64,000 nucleotides of DNA from Hyposmocoma kahamanoa (lineage: Eukaryota > Arthropoda > Insecta > Lepidoptera > Cosmopterigidae), in assembly GCF_003589595.1 (NCBI RefSeq), contig NW_020653993.1, forward strand, positions 3,669,308-3,733,307. The letters are read 5' to 3'. Both the position numbers and the translations under genes were made by a program. Below are positions 33,378 through 45,329 of the stretch, one piece after another. The notes below the pieces were generated by a model. That model was not told the origin of the DNA, did no database searches, and worked only from the letters and a program-made list of their open reading frames with translations. Every line of letters begins with the position of its first letter. The stretch's first letter is position 1.

Positions 33378-34011
33378 ATGAATAAAAATGTATTTCGATA
33401 TTAGTGGGCCAAATGTAGATTAGGAATCACCGTAATGAGCTCTACATTACAATAAAACTCTCGATGACGTCATGCGTTTCTAGTTGATATGTAGTGCAGT
33501 TTACGAGACATTTTTTTTAAATACTTTCTAAAGAGTAGGTCGATTTCCTATTAACATATCGTCGCCTTATTTACTTACACAAAGTTACTAAAATGCAAAA
33601 AATGGATTGTATATACAAATTTTGCAGGCTCATTTCACTTCATATTTCCTTCATGTTCACTTACTGGCTTTTACCCATTCTTAAAGTAATGCATCTTGAT
33701 AAGAAATTTGAAATAAATTGAAAGTTTTGCAATCTCCTGAATAATCACTCTTTTTAAGATACGAGTTTGTGAAAGTAAGGCGTAGATATTGTTATCACCG
33801 GTAATTGCAACTCGAAGCGAAAACTAACGAAATTAAAGAACTAGGAAGGAAATTCTTTTAGCTTCGCATACTTAACCAAGTGAGCCTTCTGTCTTCTGAG
33901 ATGGAGCTTGAATAATCAAGATCGTTGATAAACAATGGAAAAGTACAAATTTTGTTCCCGAATATGTAATGCAATAAGAATGTGCTAGACCGTCACACTA
34001 ATTTTATTAAA
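33378..34011. other. Non-coding, nothing recognised
   Basis: No repeat or coding signal was recognised. Confidence 0.45.
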
Positions 34012-34192
34012 TTTTTTTTATGATATCAAGTGCCGGGACTAACAAGTCGTGCACCTAATGGTAAGTTACACGCCTGTCCATAACAGTTACAGTGTCACTC
34101 AGAGCGTTAAATTGCAAGGATCCGAGGGGTACTACCACGGTTCCCGTCACCCTGAGACTTAAGTTGGCAAGTCCCATGTACCTATAATTGAT
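34012..34192 (-). repeat. RepA tail part
   Basis: TTTTTTTTATGATATCAAGT, GTGCACCTAATGGTAAGTTA and AAGTCCCATGTACCTATAAT. It stops at a TGACATGACATGACATGA microsatellite. Confidence 0.85.
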
Positions 34193-34253
34193 CTATGACA
34201 TGACATGACATGATCTATAAGAAGGTTGGTGTTCTTATAAATAATTTCATTTC

Positions 34254-34325
34254 CCAAATTGGTCCTACCGGGAATCGAACCTCGGATCTTTTCATCCAGC
34301 ACCTACAGAGCAAACCGTAGGTGGA
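34254..34325 (-). repeat. tRNA-like SINE head, minus strand
   Basis: The minus strand has an A-box-like GTTTGCTCTGTAGG and a B box (GAGGTTCGATTCCC). It is similar to 22902-22980 (shared CATCCAG.AC and GGTCCT.C.GGGAATC). Confidence 0.6.
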
Positions 34326-35370
34326 CAAAAAGTGCGTTATTAAAAAGTGTTTGTTACCTACAGTATAAAAAATGAATATTGAATGACTTTAAAATTATGT
34401 GTTCTGTTATTCTTGAATATTTAAAATTTTTAACTGGATTTTAATTGATGGTTCTGCTTAGGAGCTTGTGTGTTAGTTATATTTAAAGTGTGAGTGATAC
34501 CTATCTCTTTTCATCACCATATTAATCATACATTGTAACCTTTGTTTCTCATTAATATAGATCGACGCGTTGACAAGTAAGCATGTGTCTCATTTAAGTG
34601 CTCTCCTAAAACCCACCTCACCTCTACAAGAAGAAATTATCTTTCTTTTATCACACCTGCTGCTGGACCGTAAAGCCATTTCATGCGTTTCTTTTATGAA
34701 ATTACTTTGTGTATTCTTTTTTATTACAATTTATGTGAAAATAAATAATTTTAATATTGGATTCTTAATATGATATTCATCATGCACCTATATGTGGAGT
34801 AGCGACAACAGTCCTTTTTTATACTATACCATAATATTATATATGAATTAAAATCCATTATAAAATATAGGTCATTGAGACGCGGTAAAGGTTCTGCGCT
34901 TTTGGACGATGAACCACGTGATAGTGACCCATTTAGCTCTTGCAGGTTATTACGAACTTTGAAATAATATTGTCGACATTAAATGTGTACAAATGTTTAT
35001 TTACCAAGAACAACGTACAAGAACAAGTTATTCAATCAATAATGTGACGATTTCAAGTCATTTGCTTACCTATGAAATTTCAATAAGTTTGAGGTTGATT
35101 TTTAACATATAGTAGACTTTTGTTGCTGACTATAGTATTAACGACAATGTAATCTTTTGTAGTGACGTTACATCAAAATACACCTTCAAAAATGTAAAAG
35201 CTTTGGAGGAATCGTAGCGAGTGAAGCCTTTTTGATATCCACACAAAATTTTGAAATTTACGGAATAACTTTATCGTTCCGCAATCGATGAAATTTGATA
35301 ATATCATAAATAATGCAAATCGTAATGAAGAACTGGAGATGACCAAGGTCGTTGAGTGTATGAAAAAAAA
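34326..35370. other. Non-coding, nothing recognised
   Basis: AT-rich; frames up to 67 codons without motifs. Confidence 0.45.
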
Positions 35371-35575
35371 ATTCGTGTGAGCAAATGTGCATAACTGTGA
35401 AACAAGGAAAAAATATTTGCGCGCACAAATGGGCATAACTATGAAAAAATAAAATATTTGCTCGTGCGAATATGCAAAATTGTGACAAACAAAATATTTG
35501 CTCGTGCAAATGTGCAAACTTGTAAAAAATAAAAGTATTTGCACTCGCAAATACGCAAAACTGTGAAAAAGATGG
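35371..35575 (+). repeat. Tandem array, about 41 bp x 5
   Basis: Unit starts lie at 35371, 35415, 35456, 35496 and 35537. A typical unit is ATTTGCTCGTGCAAATGTGC followed by an AAAACTGTGAAAAA-like stretch. Each unit holds a TTTGC...GCAAA inverted pair. The overlapping 108- and 135-codon minus frames are products of the repeat. Confidence 0.9.
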
Positions 35576-36030
35576 GGCAATCAATATCAGTCTGGTATTT
35601 GCATTTTATTATCTACTCTACTGTATATTTTTTATGAAGCTCTGAATTAAATATATAGAGATATCAAACAAGTACATTAATATCAGCTTTATCACATAAA
35701 ATTGAAAGCGGAAACCATAAAAAAGTTTTAATAATTCTTTTATGTCACGTCCCAGGATGTTTTATAGCTTTAGGTGGTATAACAGTAAAATGAAGATTAT
35801 TTTCTTGTTTTAGATATAATAAATTGGTCTTAGGTGCCTTTGAGAAAACGACCTGAACGTCCTTTTGACAAATGTCCTTTACCGACTAAAGACTACAGAC
35901 TAAAGACTTTATTGATTTCTAAGTTTTCGCTGTTGTTACGCATTGGAAATATATTTTTTTTTTGTATAAGTCGGCTATTGCCATGGAACTACAGGCATAG
36001 TGAACTTCAAGTGGCAATTTGATGCAACTA

Positions 36031-36577
36031 TAGTCCGCTTTTTTGAAGACAGAGTAAAATGACAGTTCATTGCGTAAAAGTATTGCCCGCTTGCGAGCAT
36101 CTAGTGATTGCAATCGATAAATATTCTATAGAATAAATAGCCGAACTTGTTTCACTTGAATCATTCTCGACCCATTATTCATCCAATTACTGAGCACAAG
36201 TTCATTTGAATTGTCAATTTTTGTAAGTTCATACATGCGTACACGGCATTTAGAAGTATGTTTATGAAAAATACAAAAAGGTGACATATTTTAAAGTTTT
36301 TCATTTTAATATAATATAAATAACCAAATCCACACTTGTAGGTAGGTAAATTGATCTCTATACTACTAGGCCATCTGTCAAAATAAGAATAAAGACGGCA
36401 ATAACACAATTAGTAATCATTATAATTGCGTAACATTCACAATTCAGTCATTATTGGCAAAATTTTATCTTCTTTAACAATCTATCGATAAAACTATCGA
36501 CAACAATTACGCAACTATTTGAAATTTCATGAAACCTATAAATGTCATTTTACTCCGTGTTCAAAAAAGATAAACTA
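36031..36577 (+). mobile_element. MITE of 547 bp with TIRs and TA target duplication
   Basis: The left end TAGTCCGCTTTTTTGAAGAC continues to AGAGTAAAATGACA. The right end is its inverse with a few mismatches (TGTCATTTTACTCCGTGTTC, AAAAAAGATAAACTA). TA flanks both sides (36029-36030 and 36578-36579), as expected for a Tc1/mariner-type element. The interior is non-coding and contains TATCGATAAA-like strings. Relatives lie at 18446-19070 and 32886-33190. Confidence 0.8.
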
Positions 36578-36581
36578 TAAT

Positions 36582-36622
36582 TTGGCGCACAACTTATTCG
36601 ACACTTGGTATCATAAAAAAAG
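36582..36622 (+). repeat. RepA tail fragment
   Basis: GGCGCACAACTTATTCGACA, CTTGGTATCATAAAAAAAG. It stands directly right of the MITE, which probably inserted into this RepA copy. Confidence 0.7.
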
Positions 36623-37007
36623 AAACACTCTTTAACCTTCCAATAAAGGTTGTTGATTGCCCTCGAGTTTCACGAAAGGGTAAAATATTTAACGTAGATT
36701 GAACGAAATGGAACAATTACGTGATTGGCCGGTTACAACTATAACGAGTTATCTGCTTAATAGAACCTCTAGTAATATATGTTGATTACTAGGGCTTGAA
36801 CAACATAAATGTTCATTCAATGAGTACCGTTACCATTTTGGTAGTAGTTATTTAATGATTGTTATGACTTGAACAGTAAATTTTAAGGGATAATAGTAGG
36901 ACCTTTTCTAGTTCCTTTTATGTATTACGATTTACTCCTGAGAAGAGTGTCTTCCAGGTTTGATCACGACGACTTTCTTCATTGTTATCGAGAGGAGGTT
37001 TATGTAT

Positions 37008-37250
37008 TTGTAACCGACTTTAAAAAGGGGGACGACTATATTTTGTGTATGTTACGACATTTGTGAACCGATTTCGATGATTATTTCTTATTGGAAAATA
37101 GGAACTTCAGTAGTGATCCTGTTCAAATTTGAAGAAAATATTCCACCTCTAAGGATGGCAAATTAAGGAATGAATCCGGTTTATTGTATTTCTCCCACTT
37201 TCCATTAACCGATAGCAATAAAACTTGGCAAATAGATGTAATTCCAATAG
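37008..37250 (+). repeat. RepC copy, long
   Basis: AACCGACTTTAAAAAGGGGG, GAACCGATTTCGATGATTAT, AATATTCCACCTCTAAGGAT and AATAAAACTTGGCAAATAGA. Confidence 0.7.
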
Positions 37251-37350
37251 GACAGCGGATAAGCAAACTTGTGGTGGGTTTTTTATAAAGAGGTTGTAGT
37301 TGTTACGGTGTCAAACAAATGTGAAAGGTTTTCTGTGTTTGATGGAAGAT

Positions 37351-37796
37351 CTAACCTACCAATCTTGACACTATCAATCTTCTTGGCTGTACGGGTCGAA
37401 ATAAGTACACATTTTTAATCTTCGTCCTTATGCCATAGGGCACCTCTGGGGCGTGCATGACACATTTACGCCTTTGGTGTCCGCTGAGACGTCTCAACGG
37501 TCTCTTTACGTCCTGCTCCAATGATCGTGACATTTATGCGTCCCATTGCCGCCTGAAATTCGCCTCCGGGCATATAAGATCACGATTGTGGACCGGAACT
37601 ACTTCGAGCACTTGGACTTCGTCTAAAAGTTCACTATACTTCTCCCCTCTGCTAGAAGGAGCACTCACAGAGTACGTGATGTACGTCGTCAACCCCAGAT
37701 ACGCCGCAGTAGCCAGGACCCCACGTCGGATAACTTCAATCTGTGGAGCTTCCCCCAAAAACAGCCATGACCTGTCAGGATTTGTCACGTCTCATA
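37351..37796. other. Unrecognised open-frame region
   Basis: The plus strand is open for 123 codons (37457-37828). The minus strand is nearly open over the same stretch (37351-37788, one stop). The region is more GC-balanced than its surroundings, which suggests former coding sequence, perhaps of a transposon. Neither translation shows a motif I know. I do not assign a gene. Confidence 0.3.
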
Positions 37797-38080
37797 ATTG
37801 GAGGTCAGCTCCTGTATTTTCGACATGAGTTTTGATTATAGTGACCCTCCCTGTCAACCTCCTGGTTAGATGGAAAGGGCACTATAACCTGTGGGAGCAC
37901 AGGGACCTTCTAAGGGATCTTCTTCAGGTCCTGACCCCGGATCAGCCAGTGTATAGATTATTGGAAGACAGCCCCATATCTTTTTACATAAGTTTTGTTT
38001 ATAGTAACTCTCCCTATCAACCTCTTGGTTATACGGGATGGCCACACTATGATTGGAGGTCATTCTGATATTTTATATGG
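37797..38080 (+). repeat. Degenerate direct repeats, two full units and one partial
   Basis: Units begin at 37797 (ATTGGAGGTCAGCTCC), 37960 (ATTGGAAGACAGCCCC) and 38052 (ATTGGAGGTCATTCTG). The first two continue with GAGTTTTGATTATAGTGACC and AAGTTTTGTTTATAGTAACT, then CTCCCTGTCAACCTCCTGGT and CTCCCTATCAACCTCTTGGT. Confidence 0.8.
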
Positions 38081-39154
38081 GAATTAATTTAATTATTACT
38101 AGAATTGTTTATTACTGTAAGTATGATCCGCAGCTAAAAGATTGTCAGCCATTTTTTGTTATACAATATATGCCATAAGACGGTGGAAATAAATGTAAAA
38201 GAATTTTTTGACTTTGTCTGTATAATCCCATTTCTAACGCATAGCGGTACTGTTAGCCGTTTACAATACCATTCGATAAGAAGTCACCTGTAGCTTAACT
38301 GCCGTTTTATCGATGTTATTTAAAGTCGACTCGTCTACTTACCGATAAAAACATCGATAATTTATCGAACCACGGGTTATAAACTATTGTTAGTCACTTG
38401 AAAATGCTGCTACATAGTAGTAGTTGTGAGATTTTTTAACGCCGGCTTGTTGTGTATGACTGGTGAATGGATTAACGGATGCAGACTAATAGACGAAGAC
38501 AAAGGCGATTCAAAAGCATTTTGATTCACTGTATCCGCCATGCAGCATTGACGGATTGACGGATGCAGCAAGTTGAAGTAAGATTTATTGTAGCAGCTTA
38601 AAGAAGTTGAGTTTTAGGGTTTTCAACCAGCTCTGCTGTCCCACAGATGTGCAAATATTGGCATGACACGCTGGATTCCCATTTTGACATAGGTATACTT
38701 TTTTTTCTGAAGGACATTTTGCGATTGCCTGCTGATGACCTTGACCGCACCAACGGACATAAGGGCGAGATGAAGGCTCCTAACCCATATAAAAATTCAA
38801 GTAGCGGGACTGAAGTATGTAAGTTTTCCATCGTGAAGGCATTTGGGTGTGAAGGGCAAGCAAGTGCCGCATGGACTGTATTAAGCCTAAACTCCACATT
38901 GTGTCGAGTAACATAATTGAATGTCAATTTATATATCTGGCTTCTGACAACATCTTGAGGCAAAATGTGTATAACAAACGTTGTTTATGATTTTAGGAAT
39001 GTCTTGTTAAGAGATTACGCGTGGTTAAAAGTAACCCTTGTATCCCGAGGGTCAGCCTTTGGGTTTCTAAATATTTAACGACGAATCCTAATAAAGCCTA
39101 TATTGAAGGTCTCCTATAGTTTCTATAATATAAGATCTCGATGTACAGGAAAAT
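38081..39154. other. Non-coding; unrecognised open frames
   Basis: 38598-38963 is open on the minus strand (121 codons) and 38647-38916 on the plus strand (89 codons). Neither has a motif I recognise. The stretch 38230-38395 has several ATCGATA-type inverted strings. Confidence 0.35.
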
Positions 39155-39453
39155 CTATTTTTTTATCGTACTAAGTGACGGAACGGACATGTCGTGCGCC
39201 TGGTATTAAGCGACACGCCTGTCTATAGCAGTTGCAGTGCCACTCAGAGGTTTGGATCACAAAGGTCTGAGGGGCACTGCCACTACCCACCACCTTGAGA
39301 CATAACTTTATAAGTCCCATGTGCCTGTAATTTCACCAGCACACTAAACCCTTCAAAACTGGAGCGCAGTAGGTAATGCTCTCATTACTGCTTGGTAGCA
39401 GACATAGGGTAGGTGGCAGAACTTCCCTAGATGAACTCTTTCACAAGGAACTA
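39155..39453 (-). repeat. RepA copy, near full length
   Basis: TTTTTTTATCGTACTAAGTG, GGTCTGAGGGGCACTGCCAC and GAACTCTTTCACAAGGAACT. Only the outermost head bases are missing. Confidence 0.9.
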
Positions 39454-39696
39454 AAAGATACTATTCTATATAAATATGTTACTATTATAATGTATGCATC
39501 TACCTGTTCTCCAGTTAAGACTTCAATCCAATTTCAATTCAGCCTAGTCTTGTTCCAAGTTAGCGTTTACAGACTATCTATTTCGTAATTAGAGCGATAG
39601 AACTAGTATTAACTAGTGATGTGAAGGAAATTAATATCTTGTAACTAGTATTTTTTTCAACTTTCGTAGTCACTGTCACATATGCGTACTAGATCT

Positions 39697-40118
39697 AGTT
39701 GTAGTAGAGATCCTTGTGAAAAAATCGGTCCAGGGAAGTACTGCCACCTTACCTATTTCTGCCGCCAAGCAGTAATGTGAGCATTATTTGGAAGGTAAGG
39801 GTGCTGATGAGATAATAGGCACATGGGACTAGTCTACTTAGGTATGTCTCAGGATGAAGGGTGCAGTGGCAATACACCTCAGCCTCTGTAGCATGGGTAC
39901 GCATGATAGTCGCGACGCGGGCGATAAAATTGAAATAAGCGCGCGCTATTGGCTCTCTCAGTCATATTTAATTTAGATAGCCAATAGCGCGGGCTTTTTT
40001 AATTTTATCGCGCGCGTCTTTGTGATTTAAAACTCTGAGAGGCACTACAACTGCTATGGACAGTCGCTTACCACCAGGCCCATAACTTGTTGGTCCCGTC
40101 ACTAAGGGTTATAAAAAA
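39697..40118 (+). repeat. RepA copy interrupted by a foldback MITE
   Basis: Part 1 (39697-39889) runs from GTAGTAGAGATCCTTGTGAA to CAATACACCTCAG. Part 2 (about 40018-40118) runs from TTTGTGATTTAAAACTCTGA to GGTTATAAAAAAAAC. They are contiguous in the RepA consensus. Confidence 0.9.
39890..40018. mobile_element. Foldback MITE nested in RepA
   Basis: The arms 39914-39958 and 39974-40018 form a hairpin of about 45 bp with a 15-base loop (GACGCGGGCGATAAAATTG against the reverse complement of TAATTTTATCGCGCGCGTC). The 24 bases left of the hairpin (TAGCATGGGTACGCATGATA) belong to the insert but not to the arm. No clear target duplication was identified. Confidence 0.85.
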
Positions 40119-42600
40119 AACTTAATAATAGAATTAAAAATTAATGTTTTTAAAATTAAATATATTGCCAGCTTCCTAGACGCGATGCCCTAGGGCACAA
40201 TGGGGACAACCCTTGATGAAATTATCTACTTTTAACTATACTGGCTAGAATATTTTTATTTGTCTTTCTTTTCTTGTATACCCATGGACATATTTAGAGG
40301 AGCGCTAAAAAAAGGTCTTATTAGATAACGTTCTTATGAACTAGTGACGACGTATTTCAGTTTAATCGAAATCAAAAGCCTATTGAAGCTTTTTTCAAAT
40401 TAAACTTTCTGGTGTGTATGTCTGTGTGATGTGGCCCGCGCTTTATTTGAACATAGTAATCATATTCAACCTTCGATAACATTTTCTTTTGTTTTTGATC
40501 TTTGTATTAATAATTATAATTCACTTGTGTAGTAATTTCATAAAAAATAAATGAAACTCATGGTAGTAAATTTTTTTTATTAATAGTAAAAAAACCAATA
40601 TTACAATAACAAATTAAACTCGGTAACGATTGAGAAGCCAGGTCTTAAAAAGGTACTTGAAACCTACTTGACATATTACATATTAAAGAACTGTCTCCAG
40701 CCATTGCATTTGTACCTCGCATTACCAGCCATTCCTAGCGAAAAATATTAATTTTTATTTTGCCATGGCTACAGCAAAAAATCTCTTACTGCGATGTAAT
40801 TAATATGTTACGTTACTGTTTTATTGTGGTTTGACATGACAATATTACGCGTGTTACAACTCTATTACAACACCATTAGACTACTTCCCAATAGACAAGC
40901 CCTATGTAAAGAGCTGAGAAAGCAATAATTGCTATACCAATTTGATTACGCGGATGGGCCATAATATAAGATCTTACGGTACCAGTTCTGTCAAAGACTT
41001 CGTAATTCGCTAAGAGCTGCAATATGGGGCACTCATTCCTCTGCCTTTAGGACGCTGTTGGGGCTGACACGTATCCTATTTTATGAAGAACAGCTTTGAA
41101 ACTATCTACGCATTGCAGCAACTACAACAACGTCCTAAAGAACTACCGCACTCAGTGCATTGAGCCAGCTCTGAATGTAGTTCATCTGCAGAGCGTCAGC
41201 GTATAATGATGTGCAGTTGCTCTAGAGAGCATATTATTCACTGTAGCCGAACGTCTGACGAAGTATCTTGAGAGCTTGTTGGCTCATACTAATAACACTA
41301 GGTTTGCCAGATACTGACTTATCATTTCCGGCACAATTCTAGTAGGGTAAAGGAGACGGAAAGGGGCCATAGCAATAAATATATGAAAATAAATAGGTAT
41401 TTATATTAGGCCTCGATAATGTTTTTAGTAGTTGTATTTTAAGGGAAAATAAATCCACGTCTATGTGTGTGGCTATGTGCGTGGACCTGTCAAAATATCA
41501 CGTAAGGAAATTTTTTCTTGTTTAAATTTTTTGGTCGGTCTTTGTTTATTATGGGCCAATTCATACGTAACTTTTCTAAATTGTAGTGACATTAGTAAGG
41601 AATCTTATTATTTGAGTTTTTTTTATTGATTCTTTTACTTTACCGGTATGTCACTCTTCGTATAAAAACGTTATTTAGGGCTATGAGTTCCTCTCTCAAG
41701 GGGCTGGTTGTTCGTAGGAACAACTTCCCCAATTGAACTGCAATCTTAAAATTTTTACGACCATTTTTCTTTGTTTTAAGGATGCCAAACTACAAACGGG
41801 CTTATGTCAAATATTTAGACAAGATGATAGAGTCACTCATGTGTGTCTCAACTGTGATTCAGATGAAGAAATGAGGAAAAATCTTGGCGAAACAATTTGC
41901 TACTTTTGGGAGTTTTTAAAAGTCATTGAGTACCTACCTACGAAAATTTGACGTCATTTCGCAATCAATATTTTGACATTCCTTTGCACGACTACAGCGC
42001 TACATCTGGGGGACTTCTTTTACGAAAAGGGGCTCTAGTAAGTTTGTAGAAACAACTTTATTGGAATCCGGGAGTGTAAAGTCTAATTACTGATAATTCC
42101 GGATTTACCGGCCATCTGGCAAGCCTAAATTGTACACACCACCCGGATTTAGAATATGAAAAAAATACTTAGAATATGAAAAATCTACCTTTAATCTTGT
42201 TAAAAGTAAATCAACTCATCTCATCGTGCACAGAAGGCTAGCTTCACTTCCTCTTTGCATAACTAAGCTTATATCTTGGTCGTAGTAGCTGCCATTCTGA
42301 GACGATGGAACTGAAAACTTATGACCTCCAGTGACCTAGGAATTTCTCCACCAAAGGCACAAACTTGTAGCACGGGCTAAGGTTGACGTAATTGAGTTTT
42401 TTGCGGTCTTCGGATGCTCCTAAATTAACTACTTTCAGAATAAAATCAATAATAAATCATAAGTAATAATAAAAATAATAATTCTATAAGACAATGTGAA
42501 TCTAGCACGATTGCAATTAAAATTAAAATTATTTTATTAAATTCTTTGACAGTAAGCCCGCATAATTTTCAATGTTAATTGGCGGTTATAAGTTACTGAT
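40119..42600. other. Non-coding; only a SINE-2 tail recognised
   Basis: TTTGATCTTTGTATTAATAA at 40495 is the SINE-2 3' part. The region 41000-41300 is less AT-rich but shows no certain protein similarity. The 72-codon frame at 41733 has no motif. Confidence 0.35.
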
Positions 42601-42625
42601 TTAATAATATAATGGATCAGATGTA

Positions 42626-42775
42626 ACTGCGGGACCTGTGAAGAATAAAAAGTACGTAACTGTAAAGAAAAAAGAACAAACAAATACACGCGATGTAGAA
42701 CCGAAAAAAATTGGAAAAGTCTTTCCAATGTATAACAATCGCGATATAAAAACCTAAAAACTCTACATCGCTTTA
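42626..42775 (+). repeat. RepD copy, diverged
   Basis: GCGGGACCTGTGAAGAATAA and AACAATCGCGATATAAAAAC, CTAAAAACTCTAC. Confidence 0.5.
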
Positions 42776-42996
42776 TTTTAAAACGTTCGAATAGTCTGGA
42801 TAATGCGTTCTGTGGTAATACAAATTATCTTGAAAGAATAATAACAATCACCTTATACGTCGCAGCTTACACCTGTAACATACCATTTTGCCTACGTTAT
42901 TTTACTTTAATATTTTATGTTGTTTTGAATGGATGGAATGAATAAAACAAACAAACGCCTTTCGTATTTGACGACTATCTGAGATGACTGTATCCT

Positions 42997-43186
42997 TTTT
43001 TTCTTTTTTTTTTTGACGGGGGGGAAATCTTTATGGATACCCCTGAGCCCAGGGAGACTCAGGGGTTATGTGGGGACTCTCCCTCCAGACTGGAGGGCCT
43101 ACCCCACTAAAACCCCCCCGGGTTTCCCTCTCGCCGGTTGAGTCGGCGCCGTGGGATCAGTGAGCATTCACCACGACGCCGCCCGG
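42997..43186 (-). mobile_element. Poly(A) retroposon with 16-bp target duplication
   Basis: GAGATGACTGTATCCT occurs at 42981-42996 and again at 43187-43202. Between the two lies 190 bp that, on the minus strand, start GC-rich (GGGCGGCGTCGTGGTGAATG) and end in CCCCCCGTC and a run of A. The GC-rich body with CCCTGAGTCTCCCTGGGCTC resembles a LINE (R1-like) 3' UTR. The perfect long duplication and intact tail mark a recent 5'-truncated insertion. Confidence 0.9.
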
Positions 43187-43202
43187 GAGATGACTGTATC
43201 CT

Positions 43203-44807
43203 ACTGTGTTTAACCATTCCTTCAGAGACAAATGTCCAACCATCGAAAAACAATTTGGTAATTCGTTGGTCCGGATCAACACGGTTTTATATAAAAAAAC
43301 AATAATTTTTCAGGAGACCCATTTTGAAGATTCTTCTAGCATTTTTTAAGCTGCTATTGTTATTTGGTTCTCCTCAACTATATGTATTTAAAGACCACAC
43401 ATTTAATAGTATTTTCGAATACTTCTTATTCCTATTCAATTTCATAGTTTTGACAAAATCCTGAATTTGTTCAGAGGGGTGTAGGTATAACATTACCCTT
43501 TTGAACATAAAATATGTGTGATTTAGAGTTTAACTAAACTGTTCATGCTTGATACTTTTAAATGAAAGAAATAATAACATTCAATTCGATAAAACTTTGA
43601 GGAACGTAGTAGTATCTCAAAGAAATACCCTATTATAGATTACCATAACAATTGAATGAAAAAAATACCCTAAAAAAGTATTACATTGAGACAATTGTCT
43701 TCGTTTTAAAAATAAATATTTTTACCTTATAATGAACACATTCTGTGTTTTTGTTTTAATATCCTGTTCAACGAACGACGACGGCTTGACGACTATAACT
43801 TCGTGTGTAATGCTGAATACGACTGTGTTGCTCAATATTTGGGGGAAAAACGTGCAAAAGTTCAGAGATAATTACCCTGCCTCTCGTGCTATTTCACGTC
43901 CGATCGTTATAAAAACTTGTTCATTAGAAAGATCTCCATTTTTTTAATAGGACTGCTTTTTAAAGTAAAAAGTCCAAATTTTTGAGTTAATACCCTGTTC
44001 ATCGACGGCAACGAATTCTACTTTATATTAATAAATAAACAAATGTAAATTACAAGTGTAGATTAGAAAATGAGTTCCTTTATAAAAGATTTTGCTCTCT
44101 TATGGGTAGTGTCAGTCCGAGAAATTTGAGACGTATTTTTGTATATTAAATACCAAGTACTTCCTAGTAGCTGCTACTCAGCTCATCACTAAAGTACTTG
44201 CGACCGGCTGGATGCAGACTATCATTAAGCCGCGAGTTGCTCTCTAAGGAAATTAATAGATAAAACGGGAGCTACCCGCCTGCATGGGAATAAGTCGAGC
44301 TTTATAGTGGTTGTCTTAAATTTAGATAACTGTATTGAAGCTGTTACCATAACCCTTTGGACTAGAGCTGAAAAAATAAAACATAAACAAAGACATTATT
44401 TATTGGTAAAATTTACATAAACAATTCACAAAAAAAAAAAATCCTATAATAAGGATACAAAATAATAATAATATAAAATAAATAATGAACGATTGTTAAA
44501 ATAATAATCTGTAAAAGAAGGAACGTTGTCAGCCTCGTAGGCACAACCCAAGGATCGACCTTTCTTGAAACGTTCTACCTTTAGGCAGAAAAAATGTATT
44601 TGCTTATCTTTTATTCGAATAGATATTTATTTATTAGACAATAAGTTAAAATAAACAGATAAGGTACAATAAAATTTAAGTACTGGAAACTAAAACAAGG
44701 ACTAAATAATATGAATAAAATTGAGTCCCCGCGACAAGGTGTTGGCCTTTCTTTTCTACATTAGCTGGTTTCCGCAACTTCGCTTGAGTTGAATAGGTTA
44801 GTACGAA
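43203..44807. other. Non-coding, nothing recognised
   Basis: The 71-codon frame at 43732 carries no domain. No known repeat was seen. Confidence 0.4.
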
Positions 44808-45092
44808 CAGTAGAGCTCCTTGTCAAAGAGTTCGTCCAGGGAAGTACTGCCAAGTAATGTCATGTCATGCCAGTAATGTGAGAATTGCTGCGTTCCGGTC
44901 ATGGATAATGTAGCTGGTGAAATTCCAGGCACAATATCCATGACGTCGAGGTCGTATCAGGCGCAGCGGCAGTGTCCTTCAGATCTTTGCGATATAAACC
45001 TCAGAGTGGTACTGCAACTGTTATGGACAGGCGGGTTGCTTAACACCAGACGCACGACTTCTTCGTAGATAAATAAATCCCATGTCACTAAA
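44808..45092 (+). repeat. RepA copy, near full length
   Basis: AACAGTAGAGCTCCTTGTCA, CGTCCAGGGAAGTACTGCC, GCAACTGTTATGGACAGGCG and ACCAGACGCACGACTTCTTC. The tail is diverged. Confidence 0.85.
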
Positions 45093-45329
45093 ATAAAATG
45101 GCAATCTCTTTTTGACCTAATATTTTATTATAATTATTTACCCTACGATTAAACACTTTTGATGCTTTATTTTCCCATTAATAATCAGAATAAATATGAT
45201 TTCTCCGAATGTCACGGTATGAAATTTATCAAAAACCTGCTTGTTGAAGGCAAAATTACGCAGTCATATTATTATTTGCGTAACGTATGTACAGACATTA
45301 CCACGATCATGGTAAGTATGATATTTTAA

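Noticed and set aside
35371..35575. Possible CRISPR-like array (regular 41-bp units)
   Set aside because: Units are contiguous without unique spacers, diverged from one another, and the DNA is insect nuclear.
35173..35584. Open frames of 135 and 108 codons on the minus strand with repetitive hydrophobic sequence
   Set aside because: They are read through the 41-bp tandem array. The similarity between their parts comes from the DNA repeat, and there is no protein domain.
38598..38963. 121-codon minus-strand frame
   Set aside because: I could not link it to any family, and the opposite strand is open over the same stretch. Kept only as an unrecognised region.
41000..41310. Possible retrotransposon gag remnant on the minus strand (QQALKILRQTFG-like string)
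   Set aside because: The similarity covers about a dozen residues and the remainder changes frame repeatedly, which is too weak to call.
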